From: Companilactobacillus nuruki
GTDB lineage: Bacteria; Bacillota; Bacilli; Lactobacillales; Lactobacillaceae
NCBI RefSeq assembly: GCF_002872255.1
Contig: NZ_NIPR01000043.1
Span: 1 to 64,000 of the forward strand
Length of the DNA stretch: 64,000 bases
Direction of reading: 5' to 3'
Made by a program: the position numbers and the translations under genes. Below, one piece after another: positions 8,189 through 16,685 of the stretch (positions within the stretch are counted from its first letter, which is position 1; every line of letters starts with the position of its first letter). Below the pieces are notes generated by a model that worked only from the letters and a program-made list of their open reading frames with translations, was not told the origin of the DNA and ran no database searches.

Positions 8189-9586
8189 ATGTCTATAGAT
8201 TGGGAAAAGGAAGTTTCGCATCGTTCGGATGAACTAATCAACGATCTTTCTGAATTAGTAAGTATTGATAGTTCTAGAGATACAGAACATAAAACTAGTG
8301 ATTTTCCACTAGGACCAGGTCCTGCTAAGGCTCTTCAAACATTTCTACATTTTGCAGATCGTGACGGTTTTGAAACAAAGAACGTTGACAATCTTGCTGG
8401 AAGAATTCAATTTGGAGATAATGATGAATCAATTGCCATTTTGTCTCATGTTGATGTTGTGCCTGAAGGTCCAGGTTGGGAAACAAATCCATTTGAACCA
8501 GTTATTAAAAATGGCAATTTCTATGCTCGTGGAGCCTCTGATGATAAGGGACCCGGATTGGCTTCCTACTATGCCATGAAAATTATCAAAGAGTTAAATT
8601 TGCCTACAAGTAAAAATGTTCAACTTATTCTAGGTACCGATGAAGAAAGTGAATGGGTTGGCATCAACCATTATATGGAAAAAGAGACTATGCCTGAAAC
8701 AGGATTCTCTCCAGATGCCGAGTTCCCTGCTATCAATGGTGAAAAGGGGATTGTCTCCTTCAGAGTTAGTTTTCCTACACCAATAATCGGATTAGTTAAG
8801 AATTTTGTTGCTGGTATCAGACCAAACATGGTTCCTCAAAACGCTGAAGCTGAACTTGACTTAAACATTGCCGATGTAGAAGAACTAAAAACTAAATTGT
8901 CTGATTTTTTGAAAGATAATCCTGAAATTAAAGGTGACATTAAAGTTGAAGCCGACACTGCCAAAGTTATTATTATTGGTAAAGGTGCTCATGCAATGGA
9001 ACCATTCAATGGTATCAACGCTGCTACTTATTTGGCTAAATATCTAACAACTTTAAACTTAAATAATAGTGAATCAAGTTATTTTGGATTCATTGCTAAC
9101 GATCTACATCTTGATTTTGCTGGTCAACATCTTGGCATTGCAAATTCTGATCAAGTTATGGGTGAATTAACACTTTCTCCTAATATTTATGAATACAATA
9201 CTAACAAGGCAAATATTTTATTAAATATTCGTTATCCTAAGGGTGACAATGGTGATACTTTAACTGAAAAAATTAATCAACATCTTCCGGAAAATGTTTC
9301 TGCCGTTATTGAAGGACATAATCAATTGCCACATTTCGTTGATGCAGATGATCCATTGGTTAAAGCATTAGTTGGTGCTTATAGAGATCATACTGATGAT
9401 CAAACAGAGCCATTCACCGTTGGTGGTGGTACTTATGGACGTATTCTAAAGCATGGAATTGCCTTTGGAGCTATGTTCCCCGGTGATGAGAATGTTATGC
9501 ATCAACCTAATGAATATATTAATATCGATAAGTTATTAAAGTCGACTGCAATCTACGCAGACGCCATTTACCGCTTGATTAAGTAG
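8189..9586 (+). CDS. pepV: Dipeptidase PepV (M20 metallopeptidase)
   Basis: The 465 residues match the length of lactobacillar PepV. Zinc ligands and catalytic residues are in ILSHVDVVPEGPGW (near 85-98), FYARGASDDKGP (about 110-121), GTDEESEW (about 150) and a late MHQPNEYI segment. The enzyme is a cytosolic, broad-specificity dipeptidase that finishes peptide breakdown in a proteolytic lactic acid bacterium. GTGGAGG precedes the ATG by about 10 nt. It is monocistronic, with a strong terminator immediately downstream. Confidence 0.95.
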   Translation: MSIDWEKEVSHRSDELINDLSELVSIDSSRDTEHKTSDFPLGPGPAKALQTFLHFADRDGFETKNVDNLAGRIQFGDNDESIAILSHVDVVPEGPGWETNPFEPVIKNGNFYARGASDDKGPGLASYYAMKIIKELNLPTSKNVQLILGTDEESEWVGINHYMEKETMPETGFSPDAEFPAINGEKGIVSFRVSFPTPIIGLVKNFVAGIRPNMVPQNAEAELDLNIADVEELKTKLSDFLKDNPEIKGDIKVEADTAKVIIIGKGAHAMEPFNGINAATYLAKYLTTLNLNNSESSYFGFIANDLHLDFAGQHLGIANSDQVMGELTLSPNIYEYNTNKANILLNIRYPKGDNGDTLTEKINQHLPENVSAVIEGHNQLPHFVDADDPLVKALVGAYRDHTDDQTEPFTVGGGTYGRILKHGIAFGAMFPGDENVMHQPNEYINIDKLLKSTAIYADAIYRLIK

Positions 9587-9592
9587 TCAGTT

Positions 9593-9632
9593 AAAAAGTT
9601 CTGTAGAGCTTCTTTTCTACAGAACTTTTTTT
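9593..9632 (+). terminator. Terminator after pepV
   Basis: A 15-bp perfect stem AAAAAGTTCTGTAGA/TCTACAGAACTTTTT with an 8-nt loop is followed by a T-run. Confidence 0.92.
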
Positions 9633-9661
9633 GTTTTCTCACTTTAAAATCGATTTTATTA

Positions 9662-9667
9662 TATAAT
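9662..9667 (+). promoter_or_regulatory. -10 element upstream of the class A PBP gene
   Basis: TATAAT lies 37 nt before the GTG start, after the pepV terminator. The -35 is unclear. Confidence 0.45.
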
Positions 9668-9703
9668 TACGGTATGTAACTTTTTAAGGGAGCTTATTTA
9701 AAA

Positions 9704-12439
9704 GTGAAAAATTTATGGAATAGCATCGTCAACAGCTTCAAAAGTATCAAAAGCTGGTCTGATTTTGCTAACAAAGCTAATCTAACGATTGAGATTATTC
9801 GAAGGATTATCCTCTACTCTATTGCAGGGTTAATGATTCTTTTGAGTTTAGCAATCGGTTTAGGGATGGGGTATGTTTCTGCTTTAACTAATCAAGTGGC
9901 TGTCCCTACAAAAAATGAAATGAAAACTCAACTCCAAGATGTTAATAATTCGGCCACGTTATATTTTGCTGATGGCACTAAAGTCGAAAGTTTGCAAAAG
10001 GATCTTGAGGGTAAAAAGATCTCACTATCTGAAATGTCACCATATTTAAAAAAGGCTATCGTCTCAACTGAAGATAGTGATTTTTACCGTCATAAAGGTG
10101 TTGTTCCTAAGTCAATTCTTAGAGCTATTATCTCTGATGTTACAGGAATCGGTGCACAGACTGGTGGTTCAACTTTGACCCAGCAAACCGTTAAAATGCA
10201 AATGTTATCTTCAGAAACGACTTGGAAACGTAAAGCTGTAGAAATTTTCTTAGCTATGCGAGTAGATAAATACTTCTCAAAAGACCAAATTCTTGAAGAT
10301 TATCTCAATGCTGCTACTTTTGGTACTAACAATAAAGGTCAAAATACTCAAGGTGTTCAGGCCGCTGCTCAAGGATTGTTTGGTAAAAGTGCTAGTGATT
10401 TGAATCTGGCTGAATCTGCCTTCATCGCAGGTTTGCCTCAGAGTCCTTCGGTTTACACGCCATATACTAAGGTTGTTAATGAAAACACCAATAGTCAACG
10501 TGGTGATTTTAAGGATGATATCAGTCTCGGCATGAAGCGTAAAGATATTGTTCTTTACCGTATGTACCGTGATAAAAAAATCACTGAACAGCAGTATAAT
10601 GATGCTAAAAGCTTCGATTTAAAAGGTGATTTTCTAAAACCTGCTAAAGCAAGCTCAAAAGAAATTAAATATGGCTACATTTACAATCTTTTAACCGAAC
10701 AGGCTAGAACAATCCTCATTAAACGTTTAGTCAAAAATGATGGATTAAAGTATAGTGATGTTGTAAAAGACAATAGTCTTTATGAAAAATACTATACTCA
10801 GGCCGATACTGAACTACATAACAAAAACTACAAAATTCATAGTACTATCGATAAAAGTCTTTATGTTGCTATGAATCAACAAGCTCAACAATTCAAAAAT
10901 AACCTAGGAACAACTCATTCTGACAGTGCTACTGACTCAGCAACTGGTAAGTCTATTAAGGTGTCTGAACCGGTTCAAAACGGTTCCGTCTTACTTGATA
11001 ATAAGACCGGTCAGGTTCTCGCCTTTGTTGGTGGTGTCAATTTTAAAAAATCTCAAAATAACCATGCCTTCGACACTAAGAGATCCCCAGGTTCATCAAT
11101 TAAACCATTGATTACCTTTGCCCCCGCTATCGAGAATGGGTTGATTGGTTCACAATCAATGCTTGCTGATTTTAAGACTAAGTTTAAAAAATATTCACCA
11201 ACTGATTATGGTGAAACTATTCAAAATCGTTTTGTTTCAGCTCGTGAAACTTTGGAGGAATCGTATAATATTCCTTCTGTTAACCTTTATAATTACATCA
11301 GACAACATAATGTCAGCTCTAAGAGTTATATGTCAAAGATGGGTATTAACCTAAGCGATAATGAGTATAACCAACTAGGTATTACACTTGGTGGTACGGA
11401 AACTGGTGTAACTGTATTACAGCAAGCTAGTGCCTTCTCAACTTTTGCAAATAAAGGTGTCCATGTTGATCCATATGTAATAACTGATGTTATTGAACCT
11501 TCTGGTCAAACGATCTATAAGCACAAGGGTGCAAAGAAACGTGTCTTCTCTAAACAAACTGCTTATATTATCAAGAACATGCTCCATGGGGTAGTTACAA
11601 AGGGTACTGCTTCAGCACTTTCATATGAATCTAATTTCAATACTAAAAACCTCTTTGGTAAAACAGGTACTTCTAATGATTACCGTGACAATTGGTTTAT
11701 TGGTAGTACTCAAGGTATGACCTTGGCCTCTTGGATTGGTTACGATAATTTTTATGGTCACAATTACAACCTGGCAAGTAATTCTACCGATATTAATCAA
11801 GAGTTATGGGCGAATATGGCTAATGCCCTTTACAAAGAAAACAAGAGTACTTTTGATGTCAATAATACCTTCTCTAAACCTGCTGGAGTTAAAACTTATA
11901 AAGTTGATAAAGAAACTGGAACATACACTGGTTCAATTGATTACAATGGTATGACAACTAAGGTCAACCAACATACGGCCAATTCTCTTTATTACAAGGG
12001 CAGCCCTAGTTCTATGTCTTATAGTGGCTTTGCTATCGGTGGAAAATCTAAGAATTATAAACTATTCTGGGATAACTACTTTGGTCGTGATAATGGTTAC
12101 GCAGTAGTTAAACAATTAGGAGATAATTCAAAGACTGCTTCAGATTTAGCTAATGAAAATGGTAGTGGTCGTACATCTGGATTTAGTAATAGTACTAACG
12201 GTAATGACTCATCTGAGGTCGTCACAAATAGTACTTCATCTTCTACATCTAGAACTAATTCAGCGACTGATTCAACTACCTCGAACGGTACATCTGAAAC
12301 TGGTACTGGCTCATCTGGATCAGGCAGAGATACTTCTTCTGATTCCACATCTACTGGCGATACTGTTACTAGCAATACAACCGGAGACACTTTAACAAGT
12401 GATACTGGAACAAGTGAAACGCCTAGTTTGGCACAATAA
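9704..12439 (+). CDS. Class A penicillin-binding protein, PBP1A family
   Basis: The protein has 911 residues. A short cytoplasmic head and one membrane segment (about 34-58) are followed by a GT51 glycosyltransferase domain with STEDSDFYRHKG (about 122-133), GGSTLTQQTVK (about 153-163) and a YLNAATFGTN segment. The transpeptidase domain has SPGSSIKP (catalytic Ser of SxxK), a SYN motif (EESYNIPS) and KTGTSNDYRDNWF. The last 110 residues are Ser, Thr and Gly rich and probably disordered. It polymerises and crosslinks peptidoglycan outside the membrane. The start is GTG, with AGGGAG about 11 nt upstream. Confidence 0.95.
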   Translation: MKNLWNSIVNSFKSIKSWSDFANKANLTIEIIRRIILYSIAGLMILLSLAIGLGMGYVSALTNQVAVPTKNEMKTQLQDVNNSATLYFADGTKVESLQKDLEGKKISLSEMSPYLKKAIVSTEDSDFYRHKGVVPKSILRAIISDVTGIGAQTGGSTLTQQTVKMQMLSSETTWKRKAVEIFLAMRVDKYFSKDQILEDYLNAATFGTNNKGQNTQGVQAAAQGLFGKSASDLNLAESAFIAGLPQSPSVYTPYTKVVNENTNSQRGDFKDDISLGMKRKDIVLYRMYRDKKITEQQYNDAKSFDLKGDFLKPAKASSKEIKYGYIYNLLTEQARTILIKRLVKNDGLKYSDVVKDNSLYEKYYTQADTELHNKNYKIHSTIDKSLYVAMNQQAQQFKNNLGTTHSDSATDSATGKSIKVSEPVQNGSVLLDNKTGQVLAFVGGVNFKKSQNNHAFDTKRSPGSSIKPLITFAPAIENGLIGSQSMLADFKTKFKKYSPTDYGETIQNRFVSARETLEESYNIPSVNLYNYIRQHNVSSKSYMSKMGINLSDNEYNQLGITLGGTETGVTVLQQASAFSTFANKGVHVDPYVITDVIEPSGQTIYKHKGAKKRVFSKQTAYIIKNMLHGVVTKGTASALSYESNFNTKNLFGKTGTSNDYRDNWFIGSTQGMTLASWIGYDNFYGHNYNLASNSTDINQELWANMANALYKENKSTFDVNNTFSKPAGVKTYKVDKETGTYTGSIDYNGMTTKVNQHTANSLYYKGSPSSMSYSGFAIGGKSKNYKLFWDNYFGRDNGYAVVKQLGDNSKTASDLANENGSGRTSGFSNSTNGNDSSEVVTNSTSSSTSRTNSATDSTTSNGTSETGTGSSGSGRDTSSDSTSTGDTVTSNTTGDTLTSDTGTSETPSLAQ

Positions 12440-12443
12440 TGAT

Positions 12444-12486
12444 AAGACGGATATAGTAACCTTAAAGGTTACTATATCCGTCTTTA
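12444..12486 (+). terminator. Terminator after the PBP gene
   Basis: The 17-bp stem AAGACGGATATAGTAACC/GGTTACTATATCCGTCTT has a short TTAAA loop and a downstream T-rich tract. Confidence 0.9.
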
Positions 12487-12555
12487 TTCTGTTCCGATTC
12501 TTTTATTTATATAATATGATAAAATAAGTAAGTCAATTTGATTAAGGAGAATACT

Positions 12556-12858
12556 ATGTATTTTAGTCCAACATTTTTACAAAATTCACTTTATATTGTG
12601 GCAGCCATTTTAATTATCTTTATGATTGCCGTTATTGTTTATAAATTAAAACACAATATTAAAATTTGGGATCGATCACTTACTTTGGCCATTATAGTAT
12701 TAATCAACACGCTGTATTCAATTCTTGGAGGCTTTATTGATCTCCCTTATGAATTAAGTTCCGTAGTAACTGGTGGCCTGTCATTAGTCGCTTTTGGCTA
12801 TATTGTAGTCATAATCTGGGACTTACATAAACAACGAAAAACAATTAATAATAAATAA
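12556..12858 (+). CDS. Small three-helix membrane protein, unknown function
   Basis: The protein is 100 residues with three hydrophobic segments (about 8-28, 39-58 and 70-90) and a short basic tail ending near KQRKTINNK. I do not recognise a named family. The ATG at 12556 has AAGGAG 6 nt upstream; the frame also reaches a TTG at 12538 that precedes this ribosome binding site and is not a credible start. It is monocistronic between two terminators, the second shared with ccpA. Confidence 0.78.
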   Translation: MYFSPTFLQNSLYIVAAILIIFMIAVIVYKLKHNIKIWDRSLTLAIIVLINTLYSILGGFIDLPYELSSVVTGGLSLVAFGYIVVIIWDLHKQRKTINNK

Positions 12859-12886
12859 AAAGAGTTGCCAGTAGGCAACTCTTTTT
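12857..12886. terminator. Bidirectional terminator between the membrane protein gene and ccpA
   Basis: A 13-bp stem AAAAAGAGTTGCC/GGCAACTCTTTTT with an AGTA loop lies between two convergent stop codons. Confidence 0.92.
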
Positions 12887-12888
12887 AT

Positions 12889-13890
12889 TTATTTAGTTGA
12901 ACCACGTTTAACAATACTGTATGGCAACTTAATTGTATTATCATCAATTTGTTCTTGATTCATCATCTTAGTTAGAAGGCGCATTGAGACAGCACCAATA
13001 TCATATAAAGGCTCTTCAATTGAACTCATCTTTGGACGAGTAACCTCACAAAGAACTGTGTCATTACTTGTTACTAATTCAAAATCATCAGGAACTTTAA
13101 CACCTGATTTAATGGCTGAGTTTAAAATGCCTGAAGCAAGTAAATCTTCAGTTACGTAGGCCGCAGTTGCACCGCTACTACGAATAGCATCCCAAATTGC
13201 TTCACCAGCTCGAACAGAATATTCAGCTTCAAAGACCAAATTAGAAGAGAAATTTAAGTGTGCTTTCTTCAAAGCCTTCTTATAGCCATCTAATCTATAT
13301 TTTCCATCAATTGGATTTTCAAGTGAACCTCCAACAAAGGCAATCTTTTTGTGACCATTTTGTGTCAATTGGCTAACTACGCTTGCAACAGCATCAGTAA
13401 AATCAATATTTACACTGGCACTTTCATTATTTTTATCGACTGAACCAGCCAAAACAATTGGCGTCTTTGAGTTTGCTAAAATACGTTTTAATTTCTTAGA
13501 AAGTTGCTTGCCCATGTAAATAAGTCCATCAACTTGCTTTGATAACAAATTATTCAAAATTTGCTCTTCATCACCAACAGATTCTTGCAAACTAGTTAAA
13601 ATGATATTGTACTTATACATTGAAGCAACATCATCGATACCCTTAGCCAATGATGAATAATACAAATTAGTAATATCTGGTAAAATTACACCAATAGTTG
13701 TACTCTTCTTACTTGCAAGACCACGAGCAACAGCATTAGGACGGTAATTTAATCGGTCAATAACCTCTAACACACGTTTTCTAGTTTCTTCTTTTACATT
13801 TGCATTACCATTAACAACACGAGAAATTGTTGCCATTGAAACATTAGCTGCTTCGGCTACATCATAAATTGTTACTACTTTTTTCTCCAT
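12889..13890 (-). CDS. ccpA: Catabolite control protein A (LacI/GalR family)
   Basis: The protein has 333 residues. The N-terminal helix-turn-helix and hinge read TIYDVAEAANVSMATISRVV (7-26) and YRPNAVARGLASK, followed by a periplasmic-binding-protein-like core from about residue 61. CcpA with HPr-Ser46-P binds cre sites and sets carbon catabolite repression. The gene is divergent from pepQ, a standard lactobacillar arrangement. A perfect cre overlaps its -35 box, which predicts autoregulation. The ribosome binding site GAGTGAG is modest. Confidence 0.97.
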   Translation of the reverse strand: MEKKVVTIYDVAEAANVSMATISRVVNGNANVKEETRKRVLEVIDRLNYRPNAVARGLASKKSTTIGVILPDITNLYYSSLAKGIDDVASMYKYNIILTSLQESVGDEEQILNNLLSKQVDGLIYMGKQLSKKLKRILANSKTPIVLAGSVDKNNESASVNIDFTDAVASVVSQLTQNGHKKIAFVGGSLENPIDGKYRLDGYKKALKKAHLNFSSNLVFEAEYSVRAGEAIWDAIRSSGATAAYVTEDLLASGILNSAIKSGVKVPDDFELVTSNDTVLCEVTRPKMSSIEEPLYDIGAVSMRLLTKMMNQEQIDDNTIKLPYSIVKRGSTK

Positions 13891-13932
13891 TAGTACTCAC
13901 TCTCTCAAACAATATTTTCATTAATTATCTCT

Positions 13933-13961
13933 AATTTATCAAAGTTTTTTACATTTTGCAA
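13933..13961 (-). promoter_or_regulatory. ccpA promoter
   Basis: On the minus strand, TTGCAA (13961-13956), a 17-nt spacer and TAAATT (13938-13933) form a sigma-A promoter. Its -35 lies inside the cre site. Confidence 0.6.
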
Positions 13962-13970
13962 GCGGTTTCT
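13956..13970. promoter_or_regulatory. cre site (CcpA operator)
   Basis: TTGCAAGCGGTTTCT matches every specified position of the cre consensus WTGNAANCGNWNNCW. It lies between ccpA and pepQ, over the ccpA -35 and about 55 nt upstream of the pepQ -10. Confidence 0.88.
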
Positions 13971-14021
13971 ACATCATTAGCTTATGTTTTCATATTTTTT
14001 CAAAAAGAAAATCATTTTCAG

Positions 14022-14030
14022 TGATATACT
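14022..14030 (+). promoter_or_regulatory. Extended -10 promoter of pepQ
   Basis: TGATATACT is an extended -10, 33 nt before the pepQ ATG. AAAGGAG follows at the expected distance from the start. Confidence 0.6.
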
Positions 14031-14062
14031 ACTAATAAATATTATCGTAAAGGAGTATTTTC

Positions 14063-15163
14063 ATGAAGAAACAATTAATAGCACTACAAGAATATTTAGC
14101 ACAAAATGGACTTGATGCAGCTTATGTTTCAAATCCAACTGATATTAACTATTTTACTGACTTTTATAGCGACCCAGTAGAGCGTATTCTTGCTCTTCTA
14201 GTTTTCCCAGATAAAGATCCTTTTATCTTTGCTCCTCAACTTGAAGTCGAAGCTGTTAAGGAAGTTGGGTTTGATAAGAATGTCTTCGGATATCTTGATC
14301 ACGAAAACCCATTTGCTTTAATGGCAGGTCATATTAAAGATATTGCCGGTACACCTACAAATTGGGCCATTGAAAAAGATGATCTATCAGTTCAAAAGTT
14401 AGAAGCCCTGACGCAACAATTCCCTAATGCGTTATTCCCTAATAACCTTTCCCGTTATATGGAGAATGCAAAGTTAATCAAGACAGAAGAAGAAATTGCC
14501 GAATTAAAAGCCGCAGGTGCTGAAGCCGATTACGCATTTTCAGTCGCTTTTAATGCTATTAAAGAAGGACGCACTGAACAAGAGGTTGTAGCTGAAATTG
14601 AATATGCCATGATGAAAAAGGGTGTCATGCATATGAGTTTTGATACCATTGTACAAGCTGGTGCCAATGCTGCTAATCCCCATGGTGGCCCTGAAAAAAC
14701 TCCACTAAAAAAAGACGAATTAGTTCTTTTTGATCTTGGAACAGTTCATAATGGATATATTAGTGATGCTTCCAGAACAGTAGCCTTTGGTAAACCCGAT
14801 GAAAAATCACTTGATATTTATAAAGTAGATTTAGAAGCACAATATGCTGCTATGGATGCTGCCAAACCTGGCATTACAGCTGCTGAACTAGATAAAGTTG
14901 CTCGTGATATTATTGATAAGGCCGGATATGGAGAATACTTTATCCACCGTCTTGGACATGGTATGGGAACATCCGAGCACGAATTTCCATCCATCATGGA
15001 AGGCAATGATATGATTCTCAAACCAGGTATGTGTTTCTCAATCGAACCCGGAATTTATATTCCTAATGTTGCTGGTGTTCGAATTGAAGACTGTGTTTAT
15101 ATCACAGAAAATGGCTGTGAACCTTTCACACATACAAGTAAAGAATTGAAGTATATTAATTAA
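14063..15163 (+). CDS. pepQ: Xaa-Pro dipeptidase (prolidase) PepQ, M24 family
   Basis: The protein has 366 residues. A creatinase-like N-terminal domain is followed by the pita-bread metallopeptidase fold. Metal ligands are visible in LVLFDLGTVHNGYISDASRT (about 217-236), HRLGHGMGTSEHEFP (about 293-307), SIEPGIYIP (about 328-336) and the final GVRIEDCVYIT. It cleaves X-Pro dipeptides in the cytosol. The start has a strong AAAGGAG. The divergent ccpA and the cre site suggest CcpA influence. Confidence 0.96.
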   Translation: MKKQLIALQEYLAQNGLDAAYVSNPTDINYFTDFYSDPVERILALLVFPDKDPFIFAPQLEVEAVKEVGFDKNVFGYLDHENPFALMAGHIKDIAGTPTNWAIEKDDLSVQKLEALTQQFPNALFPNNLSRYMENAKLIKTEEEIAELKAAGAEADYAFSVAFNAIKEGRTEQEVVAEIEYAMMKKGVMHMSFDTIVQAGANAANPHGGPEKTPLKKDELVLFDLGTVHNGYISDASRTVAFGKPDEKSLDIYKVDLEAQYAAMDAAKPGITAAELDKVARDIIDKAGYGEYFIHRLGHGMGTSEHEFPSIMEGNDMILKPGMCFSIEPGIYIPNVAGVRIEDCVYITENGCEPFTHTSKELKYIN

Positions 15164-15177
15164 TAATCTCACATTAT

Positions 15178-15233
15178 CCATGCCATATTAGAACACTGGT
15201 CATTCTACAAAGAATCCTTTCTATGTGGCATGG
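15178..15233. repeat. Inverted repeat in the pepQ 3' region
   Basis: An 8-bp perfect inverted repeat, CCATGCCA at 15178-15185 and TGGCATGG at 15226-15233, encloses a 40-nt loop that could itself form a small TTCT/AGAA hairpin. There is no T-run, so it is not a terminator. It lies in the 3' UTR of pepQ before the real terminator. Confidence 0.4.
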
Positions 15234-15266
15234 TACGAAATAATCATTCACAAAAATACAAGCATC

Positions 15267-15302
15267 AAAAAAATCCTAGCTAATAATTAGCTAGGATTTT
15301 TT
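15267..15302. terminator. Bidirectional terminator between pepQ and the YtxH-like gene
   Basis: The 14-bp stem AAAATCCTAGCTAA/TTAGCTAGGATTTT with a TAA loop has A- and T-runs on both sides. Confidence 0.92.
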
Positions 15303-15315
15303 GATTTATAAAATA

Positions 15316-15606
15316 CTAATCAGTAATATCATCTTCAGTAAAAACAATATCTGATGTATCTTCATCATCTTTAATTTTATCAACTGTTGATGCCATATGT
15401 TCTTTTAGCGCATCAGTCTTTTCGTTGAATGAATCAACTAGATCGCCATTAGTACTTAAACCAACGCCACCATTGTTGAAATCACCACGAATAGTTTTAA
15501 TATTCTCTATGAGCTTTTGACCAGCTTCACTTGTTAAATACTTAGAAGCAGCATAACCTGATGCACAGCCCAAAATTAAGCCTAATAAAAAACGATTATT
15601 ATTCAT
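15316..15606 (-). CDS. Small YtxH-like membrane-anchored protein
   Basis: The protein is 96 residues with a glycine-rich hydrophobic N-terminal segment (LLGLILGCASGYAASKYL, about 7-24) typical of YtxH-like envelope proteins. A helical region and an acidic C-terminus (DEDTSDIVFTEDDITD) follow. The function is unknown. It follows the DUF948 gene by 2 nt; the two families often occur together and are linked with general stress in Bacillus. Cotranscription is clear from the spacing. Confidence 0.75.
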   Translation of the reverse strand: MNNNRFLLGLILGCASGYAASKYLTSEAGQKLIENIKTIRGDFNNGGVGLSTNGDLVDSFNEKTDALKEHMASTVDKIKDDEDTSDIVFTEDDITD

Positions 15607-15608
15607 AA

Positions 15609-16019
15609 TTAATTATTCTTCTTTCTTGGCCAAATTCTTGCAGCCGTTTTTGCAATAGTTGCTAAGTTACCAATAGTCATTAAATTTTGAAAATTAAAAC
15701 CACTATTTGGTTTCTCTTCTGTGGCTTTAGCTGTCTTTTTACCAAGGTTTTCTACTGTGTCGAACAATGGATTCAATTTACTTGATTTACTATTTACATC
15801 GTCCATCAAAGTGTTAGTCTTATCAACTAACTTAGTACTTTGATCCATAATCTGTTCAGTGTTTCTTGATAATACATCAACCATCTTGGTTGTTTCCTTC
15901 ATTGTTTCTTGTAATTCTTGAAGCAACTTAGCTGTCTGAACCAAAGTTCTAGCTAAATATACAACTAATACTACGAAAGCAATTGCTGCGATTAAACCTG
16001 CAATTTGTCCACCAGTCAT
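15609..16019 (-). CDS. DUF948 domain protein
   Basis: The protein is 136 residues with one N-terminal membrane helix (about 5-27). A long coiled-coil-like region (about 30-95, with heptads such as LLQELQETMKETTKMVDVL) and a basic Pro/Arg tail follow. This layout is typical of DUF948 proteins. No biochemical role is established. A strong ribosome binding site (CAGGAGG) and an upstream TATAAT on the minus strand make it the first gene of a two-gene unit with the YtxH-like gene. Confidence 0.82.
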   Translation of the reverse strand: MTGGQIAGLIAAIAFVVLVVYLARTLVQTAKLLQELQETMKETTKMVDVLSRNTEQIMDQSTKLVDKTNTLMDDVNSKSSKLNPLFDTVENLGKKTAKATEEKPNSGFNFQNLMTIGNLATIAKTAARIWPRKKNN

Positions 16020-16085
16020 AATATTACCCTCCTGTATTTTAATAGCACTTTCATACTAGCATTATAACAAGACATCGGCAATAAA

Positions 16086-16685
16086 TTACCAATTTATCCA
16101 ATCTTGCCACTGCTTTTCCAGCTTTTCAATGGCATGACCACGATGGCTAATTTGATTCTTTTGATCAACACTCAATTGTGCCATTGTTTTGTCTAATTCA
16201 GGGATATAAAACAAAGGATCATAACCGAATCCATCATCTCCCTCAGGAAAATCAGCAATCAATCCCTTAACCTCACCCTCAACAATTAGATCATGTTCAT
16301 TCTTGGGATTAGCAAATACTAATGTGGAAACAAACCTAGCAGTTCTCTTTTCTCTAGGAACGCCACCAAGTTCACTTAACAACTTTGCGTTATTGGCTGC
16401 ATCATTGTGATCACCCGCATATCTTGCCGAATAAATACCTGGTTGGCCGTATAAAGCATCAACTTGCAAACCCGAATCATCAGCAATGGTTGGTAAACTA
16501 AAGCGTTCCATCACTGCATGAGCCTTGAGAGTGGCATTTTCTTCAAAAGTAGTTCCATTTTCTAATATCTCTGGAAAGTCTGGGAAATCTAGCAAAGTTT
16601 TTAGAATAAAATCTTGATCATTGAAAACACGTTTGAACTCACGAGCTTTGCCAGGATTCTTAGTTGCTATGATTATTTCTTTCAT
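16086..16685 (-). CDS. rdgB: XTP/dITP diphosphatase (RdgB/HAM1 family)
   Basis: The protein has 199 residues with the hallmark IIATKNPGKAREFK at the N-terminus, TIADDSGLQVDAL in the middle and SHRGHAIEK near the C-terminus. It removes non-canonical purine triphosphates such as XTP and dITP from the nucleotide pool. The ATG at 16685 has GGAGG 5 nt upstream. The frame extends further, but only through the end of racE. The gene overlaps the racE 3' end by 26 bp, a common lactobacillar pair. Confidence 0.95.
   Translation of the reverse strand: MKEIIIATKNPGKAREFKRVFNDQDFILKTLLDFPDFPEILENGTTFEENATLKAHAVMERFSLPTIADDSGLQVDALYGQPGIYSARYAGDHNDAANNAKLLSELGGVPREKRTARFVSTLVFANPKNEHDLIVEGEVKGLIADFPEGDDGFGYDPLFYIPELDKTMAQLSVDQKNQISHRGHAIEKLEKQWQDWINW

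Noticed and set aside
12097-12390. 97-codon antisense frame in the PBP tail
   Set aside because: It mirrors the Ser/Thr-rich low-complexity coding region and has no ribosome binding site.
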